Shown: positions 1 to 11,793, numbered from the stretch's first letter. The stretch: DNA of 64,000 nucleotides from Primula veris (GCA_963682055.1 OY821748.1:6610843-6674842); one strand, 5' to 3'. The notes: generated from the letters alone by a model not told the origin. Translations and numbers: made by a program.

Positions 1-23
1 GCAAGGCTCCGGCAACACCGGCG

Positions 24-875
24 ATGCCAATGTTGCCAACCTCTCAACTGGAGAGACCGGAAAAGTTTAGGGGCAACAACTTCAAACGTTGGCAGCAAAA
101 GATGCTGTTTTATTTAACTGCCCTTAATATGACCCGGTTTCTTAAGGAGTCTGCACCCGTCCTAAGCGAGGACGATGAGGACGTGCAGATGGTTTCGGCG
201 GTGGAAGCGTGGAAACACGGCGACTACCTATGCCGGAACTACATCCTGTGTGCTCTGGATGACACTCTCTTCAGTGTATTCGAGCCCAAGGCTTCTGCAA
301 AGGAGCTTTGGGAGTCTCTCGAACGAAAGTACAAAGTGAATAACGCTGGCGCAAAGAAATTTGTCATCACGGACTTTCACGAGTACATGATGACTGATGG
401 GAAGAGTGTTATCGAGCAGGTTGAGGAACTCCAACTCATATACCATAGGCTTGAGGTTGAAGGGCTAGTTATCAACGAACCTTTCCAAGTGGCATTAATG
501 ATTGAGAAACTGCCACCTTCTTGGAAAGAGTTTCAAAACTACCTGAAACACAAGCGAAAGGCTATGACCTTGGAGGGACTCATTGAGAGGCTCAATGTTG
601 AGCAAAGCAACCGCCGATCCGGAAGGAAAGGTGGTGGCGGAGCAGGCAACGCGGTTGCCAAGGCCCATGTGGTTGAGGACGCTGTGTCTAAGCGAAAACG
701 CTTTGACAGCGGAGTCGGTGCCTCTCTCAAGAAGAAATTCATGGGAGACTGCTTTGTGTGCAACAAACCGGGCCATCGTGCCGCGGATTGTAAGATGCGC
801 ACCGACAAGCCCAAACCCCCCCCCAAAGAGGAAGTTCCAAGGGAAAGGGAGGAAGAGGGCACCTGCTCAAGCTAA
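24..875 (+). pseudogene. gag: copia gag (capsid-like protein), frameshifted from pol
   Basis: The frame is open from the left edge, so the true start may be upstream of the first ATG at 24. The N-terminal half looks like the copia-type gag polypeptide (UBN2/DUF4219-like: KFRGNNFKRWQQKM near the start and a K-x-LPPSWKEF segment). A basic, glycine-rich stretch leads to a CCHC zinc knuckle, [14 protein letters not shown], at about residues 243-256, which in this family binds the element RNA. Plant copia elements usually encode gag and pol in one frame. Here the gag frame leaves the pol frame at a run of nine C (816-824) and stops at 873-875. This is a frameshift, either a mutation or a homopolymer sequencing error; programmed shifting is possible but less likely. 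Confidence 0.85.
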
Positions 876-3800
876 TGTGGCTGAGGGAGGAGATGATGCT
901 GGACAGGACTATATGCACCTGAGTGCTGTGGTCTCGGAAGTGAACCTGGTGGGGAGCAACCCAAAGGAATGGTGGCTGGACACAGGCGCCACTAGTCACA
1001 TCTATGCCAGCAAATGGATGTTCAAGACCTATACGGCCGTGGACAATGAGAGCTGCTTCATGGGGAACTCGGCTACTTCCAGGGTGGAAGGAAAAGGAAC
1101 CGTGCTGCTGAAGATGACATCGGGAAAGGAGCTCACACTGAATGGCGTGCTCCATGTGCCGGAAATTCGCAAGAATCTGGTTTCCGGGTCCATGATGGTG
1201 AACAAAGGATTTAAACTTGTATTTGAATCTGCAAAAATTGTAATCACTTTAAACGGAATGTATGTAGGCCGTGGCTATATGACCAACGGCATGTTTAAAT
1301 TAAATGTTGGTACTCCGGCTCCTAAAGCCGAGTTAGCTATTGAGGGTACTAAGGCTAAGGCCAGTACCAAGAATAATGTAATCGTGAATGTTGCCCAAGT
1401 GGCCAATAAAACTTCGTTTGCTTATTCTTGCGATTCATTTAATTTATGGCATGGTAGATTAGGTCATGTGAATGCTAATTCTATGAAGAAATTAATATCA
1501 CTGAATCTACTACCTAATTTTGTATTTGATAAACAACATAAATGTGAGGTTTGTGTTGAAGCAAAATTAACCAAGTCTTCGTATCAACATATTGAACGAA
1601 GTACTGAACCTCTCGGTCTAATACACACGGATGTATGCGACTTAAAGTTTATACAAACGCGAGGAGGGAAAAAGTATTTCATCACGTTTATAGATGATTG
1701 TACTAGATACTGCTATGTCTACTTAATGAGAAGTAAAGACGAAGCGGTAGAGAAATTCGCTCTTTATAAGACCGAAGTAAAGAATCAACTCAATAAAAAG
1801 ATTAAAATGTTGAGGAGTGATAGAGGCGGTGAATACGAAGCACCGTTTGCGCAGATATGCGCAGAAAATGGCATTATACATCAAACGACAGCCCCATACT
1901 CTCCGGAGCAGAATGGGGTTGCCGAGCGTAAGAATAGGACGCTCAAGGAAATGATGAATGCTATGTTAATAAGTTCTGGGTTACCCCAGAACATGTGGGG
2001 GGAAGCGCTGCTTTCCGCCAACTATGTATTGAACAAGCTACCACATAAGAAACGTGATAAACCACCTTATGAACTATGGAAAGGCCATAGGCCGAGCTAT
2101 AAATTCTTAAGGGTTTGGGGTTGTCTCGCGAAGGTCCTTGTCTCGCTTCCTAAAAGAACGAGAATAGGGCCAAAGACGGTAGACTGTGTGTTCATAGGAT
2201 ATGCACAAAACAGTAGTGCTTATCGTTTTCTCGTGCACAAGTCGGATAATCCCGATGTGCATGCAGATACTATCATCGAAGCTCGAGAAGCTTCTTTCTT
2301 CGAGGAGATCTTTCCCCGCAAGTCTTCCGTAACTGTAGAGACTGAGGAGTCAAACAGTGAGGAAAATGTGGGGGCAAGTGAACCGTTAGAGGAAGAAGAA
2401 GAAGAGCCTCGACGTAGTAAAAGGGCTAGAAAGGAAACGACTTTCGGTCCAGATTTTGTAACCTTCATGATAGAAGGCGAACCGGCGACATTCAAACAAG
2501 CAATGTCATCCCCGGAAGCCCAATATTGGGAGGAAGCGATCAACAATGAGGTTGAATCGATATTACAAAATCACACTTGGGAACTAGTGGATCTACCACC
2601 CGGGTGTAAGCCACTAGGACACAAGTGGATCTTCAAGAGGAAGAGAAAGCTCGATGGAACAATCGAGAAATACAAGGCTAGGCTTGTAGTGAAAGGTTTT
2701 AGACAAACCGAAGGTGTCGACTATTTCGACACCTATGCTCCTGTCTCCAGGAAGACGTCAATCCGGATAGTCATTGCTCTCGCAGCACTGTTCGATCTGG
2801 AAATACATCAAATGGATGTTAAAACGGCGTTCTTGAATGGTGAGTTGGAAGAGGAAATTTACATGGAACAACCGGAAGGGTTTGTGGTTCCAGGTAAAGC
2901 TCACAAGGTGTGTAAACTTGTGAAGTCCTTGTATGGACTTAAACAAGCACCTAAACAATGGCACGAAAAATTTGATAGAGTGATGCTATCAAACGGTTTT
3001 CGGATAAACGAATGTGACAAATGCGTCTACGTAAAAGGAAATGAAAAGGACTACGTGGTAGTCTGCCTCTACGTAGATGACATGATTATAATAGGGAGTA
3101 TTGATAACATCAACTCCACTAAGAAAATGTTGTCACAAAAATTCGAGATGAAAGACTTGGGTGTCGCTGATGTTATACTTGGTATGAAAATTACCAAGAC
3201 ATCATACGGATATGCGCTATCTCAAACTCACTATGTCAGACAGATGCTTGACAAATTTGATAAAGATAGTAGAGCTACATCCAGAACTCTGATAGAGATC
3301 TCAACCACCCTGAAAAAGAACTTTGGGGAGAGTGTGAGACAATTGGAATATTCTCGAATAATAGGCAGTCTGATGTACGTCATGAACTGTACTAGACCAG
3401 ACATAGCCAACTCAGTGAGTAGACTGAGTAGGTACACCAGTAATCCCAATGAGGAACACTGGAAGGCCATCATGAGACTTCTCAGATACATGAGATACAC
3501 AGCAGACCGAGGGTTGCATTATACCAGATATCCAGCTGTACTGGAAGGGTATTCTGATGCAAACTGGATCTCGGATTCCAACAGTACACGATCCACTAGC
3601 GGATATGTGTTCGTGATGGGAGGAGCAGCTGTCTCATGGAGATCATCCAAGCAGACGTGCATAGCTAGATCAACTATGGAATCTGAGTTCATAGCGTTGG
3701 ATCTAGCAACAGAAGAGGCTGATTGGCTGAGAAGCTTTCTGGAAGGAATTCCAATGTGGCCGAAACCTGTCCCAGCAATAAGCATGCACTGCGATAGTCA

Positions 3801-4122
3801 GTCGGCTATTGGACGGGCGCAGGATCATATGTATAATGGAAAGTCCCGACATATTCGTCGGAGACATAAATCCGTAAGAGAATTGTTAGCTAACGGTGTG
3901 GTGTCCTTAGATTTTGTGAGATCTAAAGACAATATAGCGGATCCATTTACAAAAGGCTTGACTCAGGTAGGAGTTGAAGTTTCATCGAGGGGAATGGGGT
4001 TGAAGCCCATTAAACTGGAAACCTCCTCAGAGGCAACCCAACCCGAACTGGATTCTCCAGCGTCGGGTTCAACGGGAAAACCGAACTGTGGGGGTGACCG
4101 AACAAAGCACTCGGGAACTTAA
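826..4122 (+). pseudogene. pol: copia pol polyprotein (protease-integrase-RT-RNase H)
   Basis: The frame is technically open from 583, but the translation upstream of the C run at 816-824 is only a shadow of gag. Visible in order: aspartic protease DTGATSH at about 979; the GAG-pre-integrase zinc-binding region (LWHGRLGH and CEVCVEA) at 1444-1565; integrase core D-D-E in HTDVCD (about 1625), SDRGGEYE (about 1817) and PEQNGVAE (about 1903); reverse transcriptase with YVDDM at about 3070; RNase H with YSDANW at about 3550 and a DPFTKGL end near 3940. All catalytic motifs I looked for are present, with no internal stop. As a separate frame it lacks its own good start, so expression needs the gag frame upstream. 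Confidence 0.9.
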
Positions 4123-4599
4123 GTTCCCAGCCCATTTCTAGGATGAAAGAGTGATAGACCTAGACCATCTTAAGGGTGAGCATGAGGCTCTTAATGAAAA
4201 CAAGTATCTCGAAGGTCGAGAGGGGTGAGTCAGGACACCCTTGACTTGAAATCACCTATGACGAGTGTGTATGGCCGATACTATGTGATGAGCCATGGGC
4301 TAAATCACTAGAGCACTCGGTTGAACTTTGCCAAGGCAGTCCACGGCCAAATATGGACAACAACCAAAGGGCTTAGTAAGTGGTGTAGAGGGGACACTGT
4401 GTGCGCATTACCCTGGTATGCACAAACGCTAAAGGGTTCAAGGCTTAAAGGCTACCCAATAGTAGCATATCAGATTTTACGTCACTACGGCAGGTTCAAG
4501 GCGCGCGCTACCTGTACTTATGCAGTGAACTCTTGCGGTTTTCTCTCGTATGCATTTAGGAGCATTTTATTTTCATCCAATTGCATTCATGTGGGGGAT
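4123..4599 (+). other. copia 3' untranslated internal region with polypurine tract
   Basis: This stretch between the pol stop and the LTR has no convincing coding frame. It ends with the purine tract GTGGGGGAT directly before the LTR, the expected primer for plus-strand synthesis. Confidence 0.7.
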
Positions 4600-4999
4600 T
4601 GTTGGAAAAACATGTGAAAACATGGGTGTTTCCGAATGGTCACTGGACCAACTTCGAGTCATTATTTCGTGTAACAGCGCTGAGTTGTTTATACCGTACT
4701 CAACGTGGTTGAGTAGCCCGTGTGACGAGCTTCGTAACGGTATATCACATGACCTATTCGGAGAATGGGTGTGAATACAAAGTGGCTTCAAAGTTGGTAC
4801 CTCGGAAGCTCAAATCTGGAAAAAAAATCTGGAAAAAAACGAAATGGTTAATGAGAAAACCATTTAGAATAATCCCATATTGGAAGATTAAGAGTTAATC
4901 TTACAATATATATACCATACCAACCCATGTAGTTATTAAACTAACATGTCCACATACACCTAAGAGTATTAGTGTGTACCACACACGCGCGCTCGCTCG

Positions 5000-5167
5000 T
5001 GTCTCGTGTCTCGGGTCTCGGGTCTCGGGTCTCGGGTCTCGGGTCTCGGGCTCGGGCACGGGCACGGGCGTGGGCGTGGGCGTGGGCGTGGGATTTGGGA
5101 TTTGGGATTTGGGATTTGGGATTTGGGGAATGTCTCGGGTCTCGGGTCTCGGGTCTCGGGTCTTGGG
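5000..5167 (+). repeat. G-rich compound microsatellite in LTR U3
   Basis: Three tracts lie side by side: heptamers of GGGTCTC, then hexamers of GGGCGT/GGGCAC type, then heptamers of GGGATTT, and again GGGTCTC. Runs of GGG every 6-7 bases satisfy the usual rule for G-quadruplexes on the + strand. The block lies about 180 bp upstream of the LTR TATA box. Confidence 0.92.
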
Positions 5168-5348
5168 TCCAAACCCGAATAGGGAGTTTTGTATAAAATA
5201 CAAAAGGAGTCCCTAGAGTTTCCAGCAAGAGAAACGTCAGCAATGAATGAGATTAAATGCTGCGGTTTCAGAATTAAATTGAGCGGATTCTGTGGGTGTA
5301 ACTCCCGGAATTAATGACCACAATTATGGCTGCGGTTTCTATAGAGCC

Positions 5349-5356
5349 TATAAAAG
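5349..5356 (+). promoter_or_regulatory. TATA box of the copia LTR
   Basis: TATAAAAG sits in the middle of the LTR, followed by a C-rich stretch (AGCCCTCCCCCTCTC) and AC-rich sequence, as expected around an LTR transcription start. Confidence 0.7.
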
Positions 5357-5775
5357 GCAGCCCTCCCCCTCTCATTTGAACACACCATCATACACACAAC
5401 TCACAGCATAAGCATACATTTAGTGAGAGAGAACCGCACCACCAACAGCTCGACCTGTGGTTCGGTGCCGGTTTCCATACGAACCACTCTGAGATAGAAG
5501 TTGTACCTTGGGAACAAAGTCCCGAAACCAGAAACCTTTAAAGGTGGTTCGGGAAATATTGTTTAAGGGAAACTGCTCAGCAGTTGCCTCTTCTTTTACT
5601 TTCTGTTATTTATTTTTCAGTCTTTTACTTTCTGTCCATTTCATTTCAGTACCGTTTCATTTCTGTAATTTACTTTCCTGTACTGTTTCTTTTCTGTATT
5701 TACATTTCAGTACTGTTTACTTTCAGTCTTTCGATTCTGTTATTTACTTTTCAGTTTTGTAATTTCCAGTATTTA

Positions 5776-6048
5776 CAAAAAACAGTCCGGCAGTTTTTTA
5801 TTTGTTAAAAACCAGTCCGGCAGTTTTTTATGCTTTAAAACCAGTCCAGTTTGTTTTGTTCAAAACCAGTCCGGCAGTTTGTTTAAAACCAGTCCGGCAG
5901 TTTGTTAAAACCAGTCCGGCAGTTTTGTTTAAAACCAGTCCGGCAGTTTGTTTAAAACCAGTCCGGCAGTTTGTTAAAACCAGTCCGGCAGTTTCTTTAA
6001 AACAGTCCGGCAGTTTCTTTATTTCAGTCCAGCAGTTTTATTTATTTG
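5776..6048 (+). repeat. minisatellite, about 11 copies of a CAGTCCGGCAG unit
   Basis: Units of about 22-30 bp share the core CCAGTCCGGCAGTTT followed by a variable T-rich spacer. Copies three and eleven are degenerate. The array lies in the downstream part of the LTR, so it would be in the element transcript. Confidence 0.9.
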
Positions 6049-6173
6049 TTGAGTCAGGAATTGTAATTCATATTCCAATTGTGAGAAATAAAATTGTTTA
6101 TTTCCTTTGCGTTCCTGTCTCTTTTATTTATTGTCCTTTCATTATTGTATTCGAAATAGTACCAAAACCAACA

Positions 6174-7414
6174 TATTTGCATACACAGGACATTTCCACC
6201 CAACTACTCACACACACAAAAAGTATATATTCGAATACAAAAGGCTTAAAAGGCTAAAACAAAAGCTTATTATATTCGCTGACTTTCTTTACAATTAATT
6301 TTCACTAAACATGATTTTATATTATTAACAAACGTATAATTATGATTAAAAAAATGGTCATGTACTTGTGATTATATCAATAAGCATAGTTTTAAACTTT
6401 CACCAGAAAAACTTAGTACCTTTCTGTTAATAAGATTCAACCAAACGAGCCTAATGCAAATACATATAGATCACCGGCCAAATGGGATAATAGTTCTCAC
6501 ACAATCGCTCCCTGGAATTAATTTCAACATATTTTTTCTTTGATATGTCGCATTACGAGACGGCCAGACGGGAGACTTCACCACAAATTTGTTGTTTGCA
6601 TATTTGTCTATGACATAAACCTTTTTAATTAATTTTTCTTAATATTTTGATTATGAAAATAAAAATAGGTGACTCCATAAGGCGAGGGCATCTACGTTTC
6701 TATCGGTGCGTAAAGCACTACTGAAGAATCAACTACGTACAAAAATCAACATTCAAAAATCAAATCTAGACCCTAGACAAAACGTTACAACCGTGCCAAA
6801 CATAGCACACCTTTAATTTGAATAGAATTCCACTACAAGGTTAAATGTGGAATCCTTTACTTTTCCCATGATATGACACTACGTATCGAGTACATTTCAA
6901 CTGGAGAGTGGAGACTATGCGTGCATCAAATGCTGAAATATCCTTAATCATAAGACTACGAATATTTTTGTTACGTTTACAATTAAACCACACCTACTGA
7001 ATACATGAGTAATATTCAAAAGGCTGAATAAAGATGAGATTTTATTTCAATGATCTTCTTTTTGACTTAAAACAAACATGTTCTATTTGTAAGCAATTAC
7101 TGTTATGTAGACGACCAGCTCCAAAAATTGATTAATTTTACAATGTGTTAGTTTGTTAACCACGATGACTCTGGCCCATCTCTGAAAACTCGTTATGAAG
7201 CTTATGTTTTATTGTAGTAATTCTATTTGATGTTCTTTCTTTTTGATCAATTTTATGCATTCATATGATAGTTCATATCAACACGAATCGAAAGGATCAT
7301 ATTGTATCCAGTTTTTGAGCGGATGAGTGATCAGCTACGCTCCATTTTGATTTCGTTTTCCTACGGAAAAACCTAACCTCAGGTTTTAACTATCTATAAC
7401 TTTGCGTATCCACA
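6174..7414. other. intergenic, AT-rich, no gene seen
   Basis: No long open frame, RNA gene or clear repeat was recognised here. Confidence 0.6.
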
Positions 7415-7958
7415 ATTGAATCAGTATGTCCACCGTGCACTTTGGCACAATTGGTATCTATACTGTTCGTTTTAGTATAATTTCACAATAATTAACGTTT
7501 GTTTTTATGTTTATGAATTATCAGTAACAAGCCATATAGTAGTAACAAAAGAGTTATTGCTATGCTGATTATCAATAAGAAGCCTGGTGTATCATGGAGA
7601 TATTAATTATGTGTTGTGACTTGTGGCATGTTATTTCACCTTGATACGAGGGTATCATCCACTATAATAAAAAGTTCATTTACCAACAGTGTGTTTTTTT
7701 GAAAAACGTTGGTAATGAACCATTTATTGTAGTGATCGATATATATAAATATAAGCACGGGTCTCTGTCTGTGACAAACAAGTCATCTTAAAAGTGAGTT
7801 AATAAAAAGAAATACGAAACGGCACCGATAAATGTGCTTAATTTTGGAATAGTAATATAATGGATATCCTCAACCCTTTGAAATTATATCAAAACGAGCA
7901 GTATAGATACCAATTGTGCCAAAGTGCGAGGTGGACCATTACATACTGATTCATTTGC
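7415..7958. repeat. inverted repeat pair with a nested MITE
   Basis: An arm of about 70 bp at 7415-7485 (core GCACTTTGGCACAATTGGTA) recurs in inverted orientation at 7880-7958. The roughly 390-bp spacer holds a tiny CACTA-type MITE (7660-7734). This could be a foldback element or two inverted copies of one repeat; no target duplication was identified outside the arms. Confidence 0.7.
7660..7734. mobile_element. 75-bp CACTA-type hairpin MITE
   Basis: It begins CACTATAATAAA and ends TTTATTGTAGTG, imperfect inverted complements. The inverted repeats run about 28 bp inward, so the element is almost entirely hairpin. ATC flanks both sides (7657-7659 and 7735-7737), the 3-bp target duplication expected of CACTA transposition. 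Confidence 0.75.
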
Positions 7959-8704
7959 TTAAATTTAAGCTAAACAAACAGTGTGTTCATTGGAATAAAA
8001 CAATTAAACCAAATGAATAGTTTAAAAGGCATAAAACAATTGTTATTGTATTAAGAAAATATAAAATTAGAAATGTCAAAAGTCAAAACAATAAAGTGTT
8101 GTTAGGAAGGTTTGTACTTGGATCTTTCGAGAGTTAGAATTGAGTTATAACCATTTAGGCTACATATACAAAATATGATAAATTTAAACAATACACATTA
8201 TTTGTTCCATATTTTGCGTCCCAAAAAATTTCTTTAACTTATTGCCCAAAGCCCAAACCTTTATGGGCTTGGACTTAGGCCACGTCTGATTGCAACCACA
8301 TACGATAGCATTATATTTTTAATTTAGCAATCCTGAAAATAGTAATCTTGACTTCATCATAGTTCGTTCCTTTATAAACCATCAATTAGACCATGAACAA
8401 ATATTTAATTTAATATGAACAAATGAACATCGTCATTGGTTCGTTTGGTTCTTTGACTCCCCCAATAATAAGTAGTAATTATTTGTAAAAATCATCCATA
8501 ACAACATGACTAGTTAAATTTATAAAATCATTCATAGTTAATGGGCCTATCCGGAAGTTATCTTAAAATTGACGGTGCAACAAACCAAGTCAAAAACTAT
8601 CCGCCTAGTAAAAGACAAAATTTCATGGGAAAAGGCCAATAGTGTACAACAAATCAAGTGAGACGAACCTCATATTAAAACTAACCAACTAGTACAATAA
8701 ATAA
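7959..8704. other. intergenic, AT-rich, no gene seen
   Basis: No coding frame or structured element was recognised. Confidence 0.55.
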
Positions 8705-8942
8705 TACTCCCCGGTTCACATTTAATTGTTAATTACGAAACTGTGTGTAATTTTAACTGTTTTATAACTTTTATCAAAATTATTGAAATGAATTTTTTTT
8801 AAATATAATCATAAAATTTAACATTTGAACTATATGATCAACTTTTGAAAATTTTCATTCCGACAATTTTGATACAAGTTCTTGGTCAGTCAAAGTTACA
8901 CGTACTTTCGTAGTAGACAATTAAATAAGAACAGATGGAGTA
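8705..8942. mobile_element. Stowaway-like (Tc1/mariner) MITE, copy A
   Basis: The left end TACTCCCCGGTTCACATTTA and the right end (read inverted, TACTCCATCTGTTC) match as terminal inverted repeats, with TA at both borders. The body is a long imperfect palindrome containing ATATGATCAACTTTTGAAAA and GACAATTTTGATA. It shares these with copies at 10216, 18689 and 19084. Confidence 0.78.
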
Positions 8943-10215
8943 AATAAATATGATGCATGAACACGGGTGTCCGAAACAGTACGATATGGATTTTTTACAC
9001 CAATTAATATATTAAAATACACAATAAATATGGTGCATGAACGTAGGTGCAGTTATCAGAAATGATATAACATGAATTTTTTAAAATAATTAATATTAAA
9101 ATATAGGACACGACTAGATCTGGATATGATACTTAATAATTTCTATAATTATACTTTTAATATACGAGTCAAAATTTTCTACTTATAAAAAAAGCAAATA
9201 ATTTATTCTATATGTGACAGATTGTTTTTTTAATGTGAAATTAAGAATCTTGAAAATAAAATTGTATATAGGCATAAATTGGAGTATAGTTTTTTTTTTT
9301 AATCTAATTAATATTAACACATGTCAATTGAATAAAGTTTGGAATGGCCCAAATTCCATTTGAGCATGCAAATCTGGTTAATACTTGCAAAAACTGTTCG
9401 AAATAGTGCTATGGCACCATGCCAAATGTGCTTGAAGAAGAAGAGCAAGCAAATGAAACATGCTCAAAAGTAAACCAACCACTTACACTATAACAAAAAA
9501 GACCGCCGGATTTCAAAGTAGCAACGATCTAATTTGAATAATATATCAATTGCAGCGATGGTTTCTACCAGTTCCTATTTTTTCGAATTACCATTCGAAC
9601 TCCTATTTTTTCGGGCACATTTCCTCCACCGCCGTTGTAGGATTATAAGTTGTGTGCACATCGTTAATAATCTGGAATAAATGGACTGATAAGACCACCA
9701 ATTGAAACAGGGTAGATGTGAAAAATAAGATATAGTCGTAAGTAAAGTAAGAAATACTAATAAAAAGTCATAAAAATATTTAAAATTTTAAAACGTTAAT
9801 CACATAGTTTAACATATAATTTATTTATTTTAAAATTTTATTTTAAAAATTTACGTATGAGTTCGATCAAAGTTAGACGTAGTTTCATAATAGATAAACT
9901 ATTTGGAACCAATAGGGTAACAAAAAAGAAGAACAATAGTAATAAAGGAGGGGGAAAATAAGGTAATAAATAAAGTAGTAAGTAATAAACAAGACTCCAA
10001 TAAATAATAAAGTAAGATATATGGAGTAGAAATAAAAAGTGATAAAAATATAGTACTGTATTAAAGTAAAGAGGAGTAATGAAAGGGGTATTGACTGAAG
10101 AAGACGTTATTCAGGCAAAAGTGCGTCTAAGTTCTCTTCATGTACCCAACTCTGGGCCCACACCTCCCCCCTTCTCTCTCTATATCTATATCTCTCAATC
10201 TGTATATAATTAATA
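8943..10215. other. intergenic, with degraded MITE traces
   Basis: A decayed relative of the Stowaway-like family is visible at about 9770-9912 (AATCACATAGTTTAACAT, then TAGTTTCATAATAGATAAAC). A CACTATAACAAAAAAG motif at about 9486 could be a CACTA-type end, but no matching partner is clear. No gene was seen. Confidence 0.5.
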
Positions 10216-10414
10216 TATTCGTTACCAATTAATTGTTATTTATAAAATTACGTGTAATTTTGATCGATTTATACCTCTATCAAAATTATCGATTATAATT
10301 TAATGTTTGAATTATATGATTAACTTTTTAAAAAAATTATTTTAATAATTTTGATACTAATTATTAATGAATAAAAATTACGCATAATTTCATAACGGAT
10401 AATTAATTGGAGTA
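10216..10414. mobile_element. Stowaway-like MITE, copy B, upstream of the ethylene receptor
   Basis: The left end TATTCGTTACCAATTAATTG pairs with the right end read inverted (TACTCCAATTAATTATCCG). The body has the family palindrome. It lies within about 200-600 bp of the probable receptor transcription start, so it may be part of the promoter. Confidence 0.7.
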
Positions 10415-10479
10415 TATATATTATACATTGTATCATTAATAAAAAACAAAAATATACACTGTATCTCACATATCACAAC

Positions 10480-10551
10480 ACAAACATAATTTCTCTCTCT
10501 CTCTCTGTGTTTTTTCACCACTTTATCAAAACAGCTGCGCCAACAAACCTC

Positions 10552-10592
<41 letters not shown>

Positions 10593-10821
10593 ATATCTAA
10601 ATATTTATATATATATAAATGGGCACACTCTCTTTCTTTCTCTCTGTACTCTGTATTTGAAATTCTTGAAACACAGAGACAGAGAGAGAGAGAGATTAGC
10701 TGTGATCATATTTGAGTTTTTTATTGATTTTTTGAGTTTTTATTTTTTGCATTTGAATGAAAAAGAAGATCTGAAGATGGGTAATTGAAGAAAAAACTCT
10801 TGTCTTCTTTATTTATATTTG
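10480..10821 (+). promoter_or_regulatory. ETR2-like promoter and first 5'UTR exon with uORFs
   Basis: A CT microsatellite and a TATATA run (about 10570-10593) precede a CT-rich leader typical of a plant core promoter and 5'UTR. The leader carries two very short upstream ORFs, ATG at 10757 (five codons and stop, 10757-10774) and ATG at 10777 (three codons and stop, 10777-10788). It ends at a canonical donor, GTAAGT, at 10822. The transcription start itself cannot be read from sequence. Confidence 0.6.
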
Positions 10822-11793
10822 GTAAGTTTAATTTCCTTATTTTCCTGCATTTTGCGAACTTTTTTGTAGGTTTTATTTATTTGGAGCTTATATTAGTGTT
10901 TTTTGTTTTGTAATTTGTTTCTATTTGATTAGTTGAATTTCCTAATTTTCCTGCATTTGGCGATCTTTTTTGTTGGTTTTATTTATTTGGTGATTTATGT
11001 AAGTTTTTTTTGTGTGTGTAATTTAATTATTTATACAGTTTTGTTTTGTTTTGTTTTGTTTTGTTATGTGAAGTTTTCCTATGCTGTTGGAATGTTATGT
11101 GAAGTATAAAATAGATTTCATATTTTTGGAAAATGTTAATTGTTTTTCTATTTTTATACTTTTTGTTATTTTGTACATGCATTAAAGATGAATGGATGTA
11201 TTGATTTTCTAGATACAATATGATGATGGTATTGGAAGTTGTGTACATAATAAAATATTATAAGTACTAGTACCTAGTTGTGATATTTTAATTTAATTAA
11301 ATTTAGCCGGTTTTATTGACAAAGGCAGATATTATTAAAATATTTCCAAAATGGGTAGGCTTTCAAAACTTGTGTTTATATGCAGATACAGTTAATGTGG
11401 TTCGTCATGTATATTTTTATGTGGCTTTATTTTTCTAATTCTTTTTTATTTTAAATTTACTGGAGCCGTGTAAACTGATTTTTTCCTCCCATGTAAAGAC
11501 TGAAAATCTATAACAGGTTGTTAAATTAAGTGAAAATTTTTAAAAAATAAAAATCAATGCGTATGAAACTTCATATAGATTGTGTGCTATGCATTATTTA
11601 ATATTTTGACTAATAAAAAGTCAAATCATTTTATATTTGGATGTAAGATCACTGAAGAATATGGGGGGTTGTGAAATTGATCACTTCTTCATCATAGTTG
11701 ATGTTAAAGATCTCTTTTTTCTGTTTTTGTTTGACGATATGTAAGCATTTCAATATTGGGTTATGTGAGGTAATATTATATCTTATTCTGCAG
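10822..11793 (+). other. 5'UTR intron of the ethylene receptor
   Basis: The donor GTAAGT at 10822 and the acceptor TTATTCTGCAG ending at 11793 delimit a 972-bp T-rich intron. The second leader exon (11794-11860) holds one more two-codon uORF (ATG GAT TGA at 11807) before the main start. The model is inferred from splice signals alone. Confidence 0.6.

Larger units (their letters stand above)
1..6173 (+). mobile_element. Ty1/copia LTR retrotransposon, 5' end outside window
   Basis: Gag, zinc knuckle, protease, integrase, reverse transcriptase and RNase H follow in copia order (integrase before RT) from the left edge to 4122. A non-coding stretch, a purine tract (GTGGGGGAT at 4591-4599) and a 3' LTR starting TGTTGG at 4600 follow. 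The 3' end is placed at CCAACA, 6168-6173, because it is the inverted complement of TGTTGG. The 5' LTR and primer-binding site lie outside the window, so the target duplication cannot be tested. Apart from one frameshift between gag and pol, the coding part looks whole, so the insertion is probably not very old. I cannot fix the copia lineage. Confidence 0.93.
4600..6173 (+). repeat. 3' LTR of the copia element
   Basis: The LTR starts TGTTGG after the purine tract and is taken to end at CCAACA, giving 1574 bp and 6-bp terminal inverted repeats. It contains a G-rich microsatellite block (5000-5167) in probable U3, a TATA box at 5349-5356 and a pyrimidine- and repeat-rich R/U5 part (5580-6048). 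The end is inferred from the inverted repeat alone, since the 5' LTR is not in the window. Confidence 0.78.

Noticed and set aside
583..825. N-terminal 80 residues of the long pol reading frame
   Set aside because: They are read from the gag region in the wrong frame; no family sequence appears before the C run, so the pol entry starts after it.
4901..5243. Open frames of about 75-100 codons across the G-rich LTR microsatellite
   Set aside because: Their products are simple repeats of Arg, Pro, Asp and Thr or of Gly, Ser and Leu, caused by the heptamer and hexamer units.
5802..6257. 151-codon frame across the LTR minisatellite
   Set aside because: It translates the CAGTCCGGCAG repeat and runs past the LTR end, with no protein family features.
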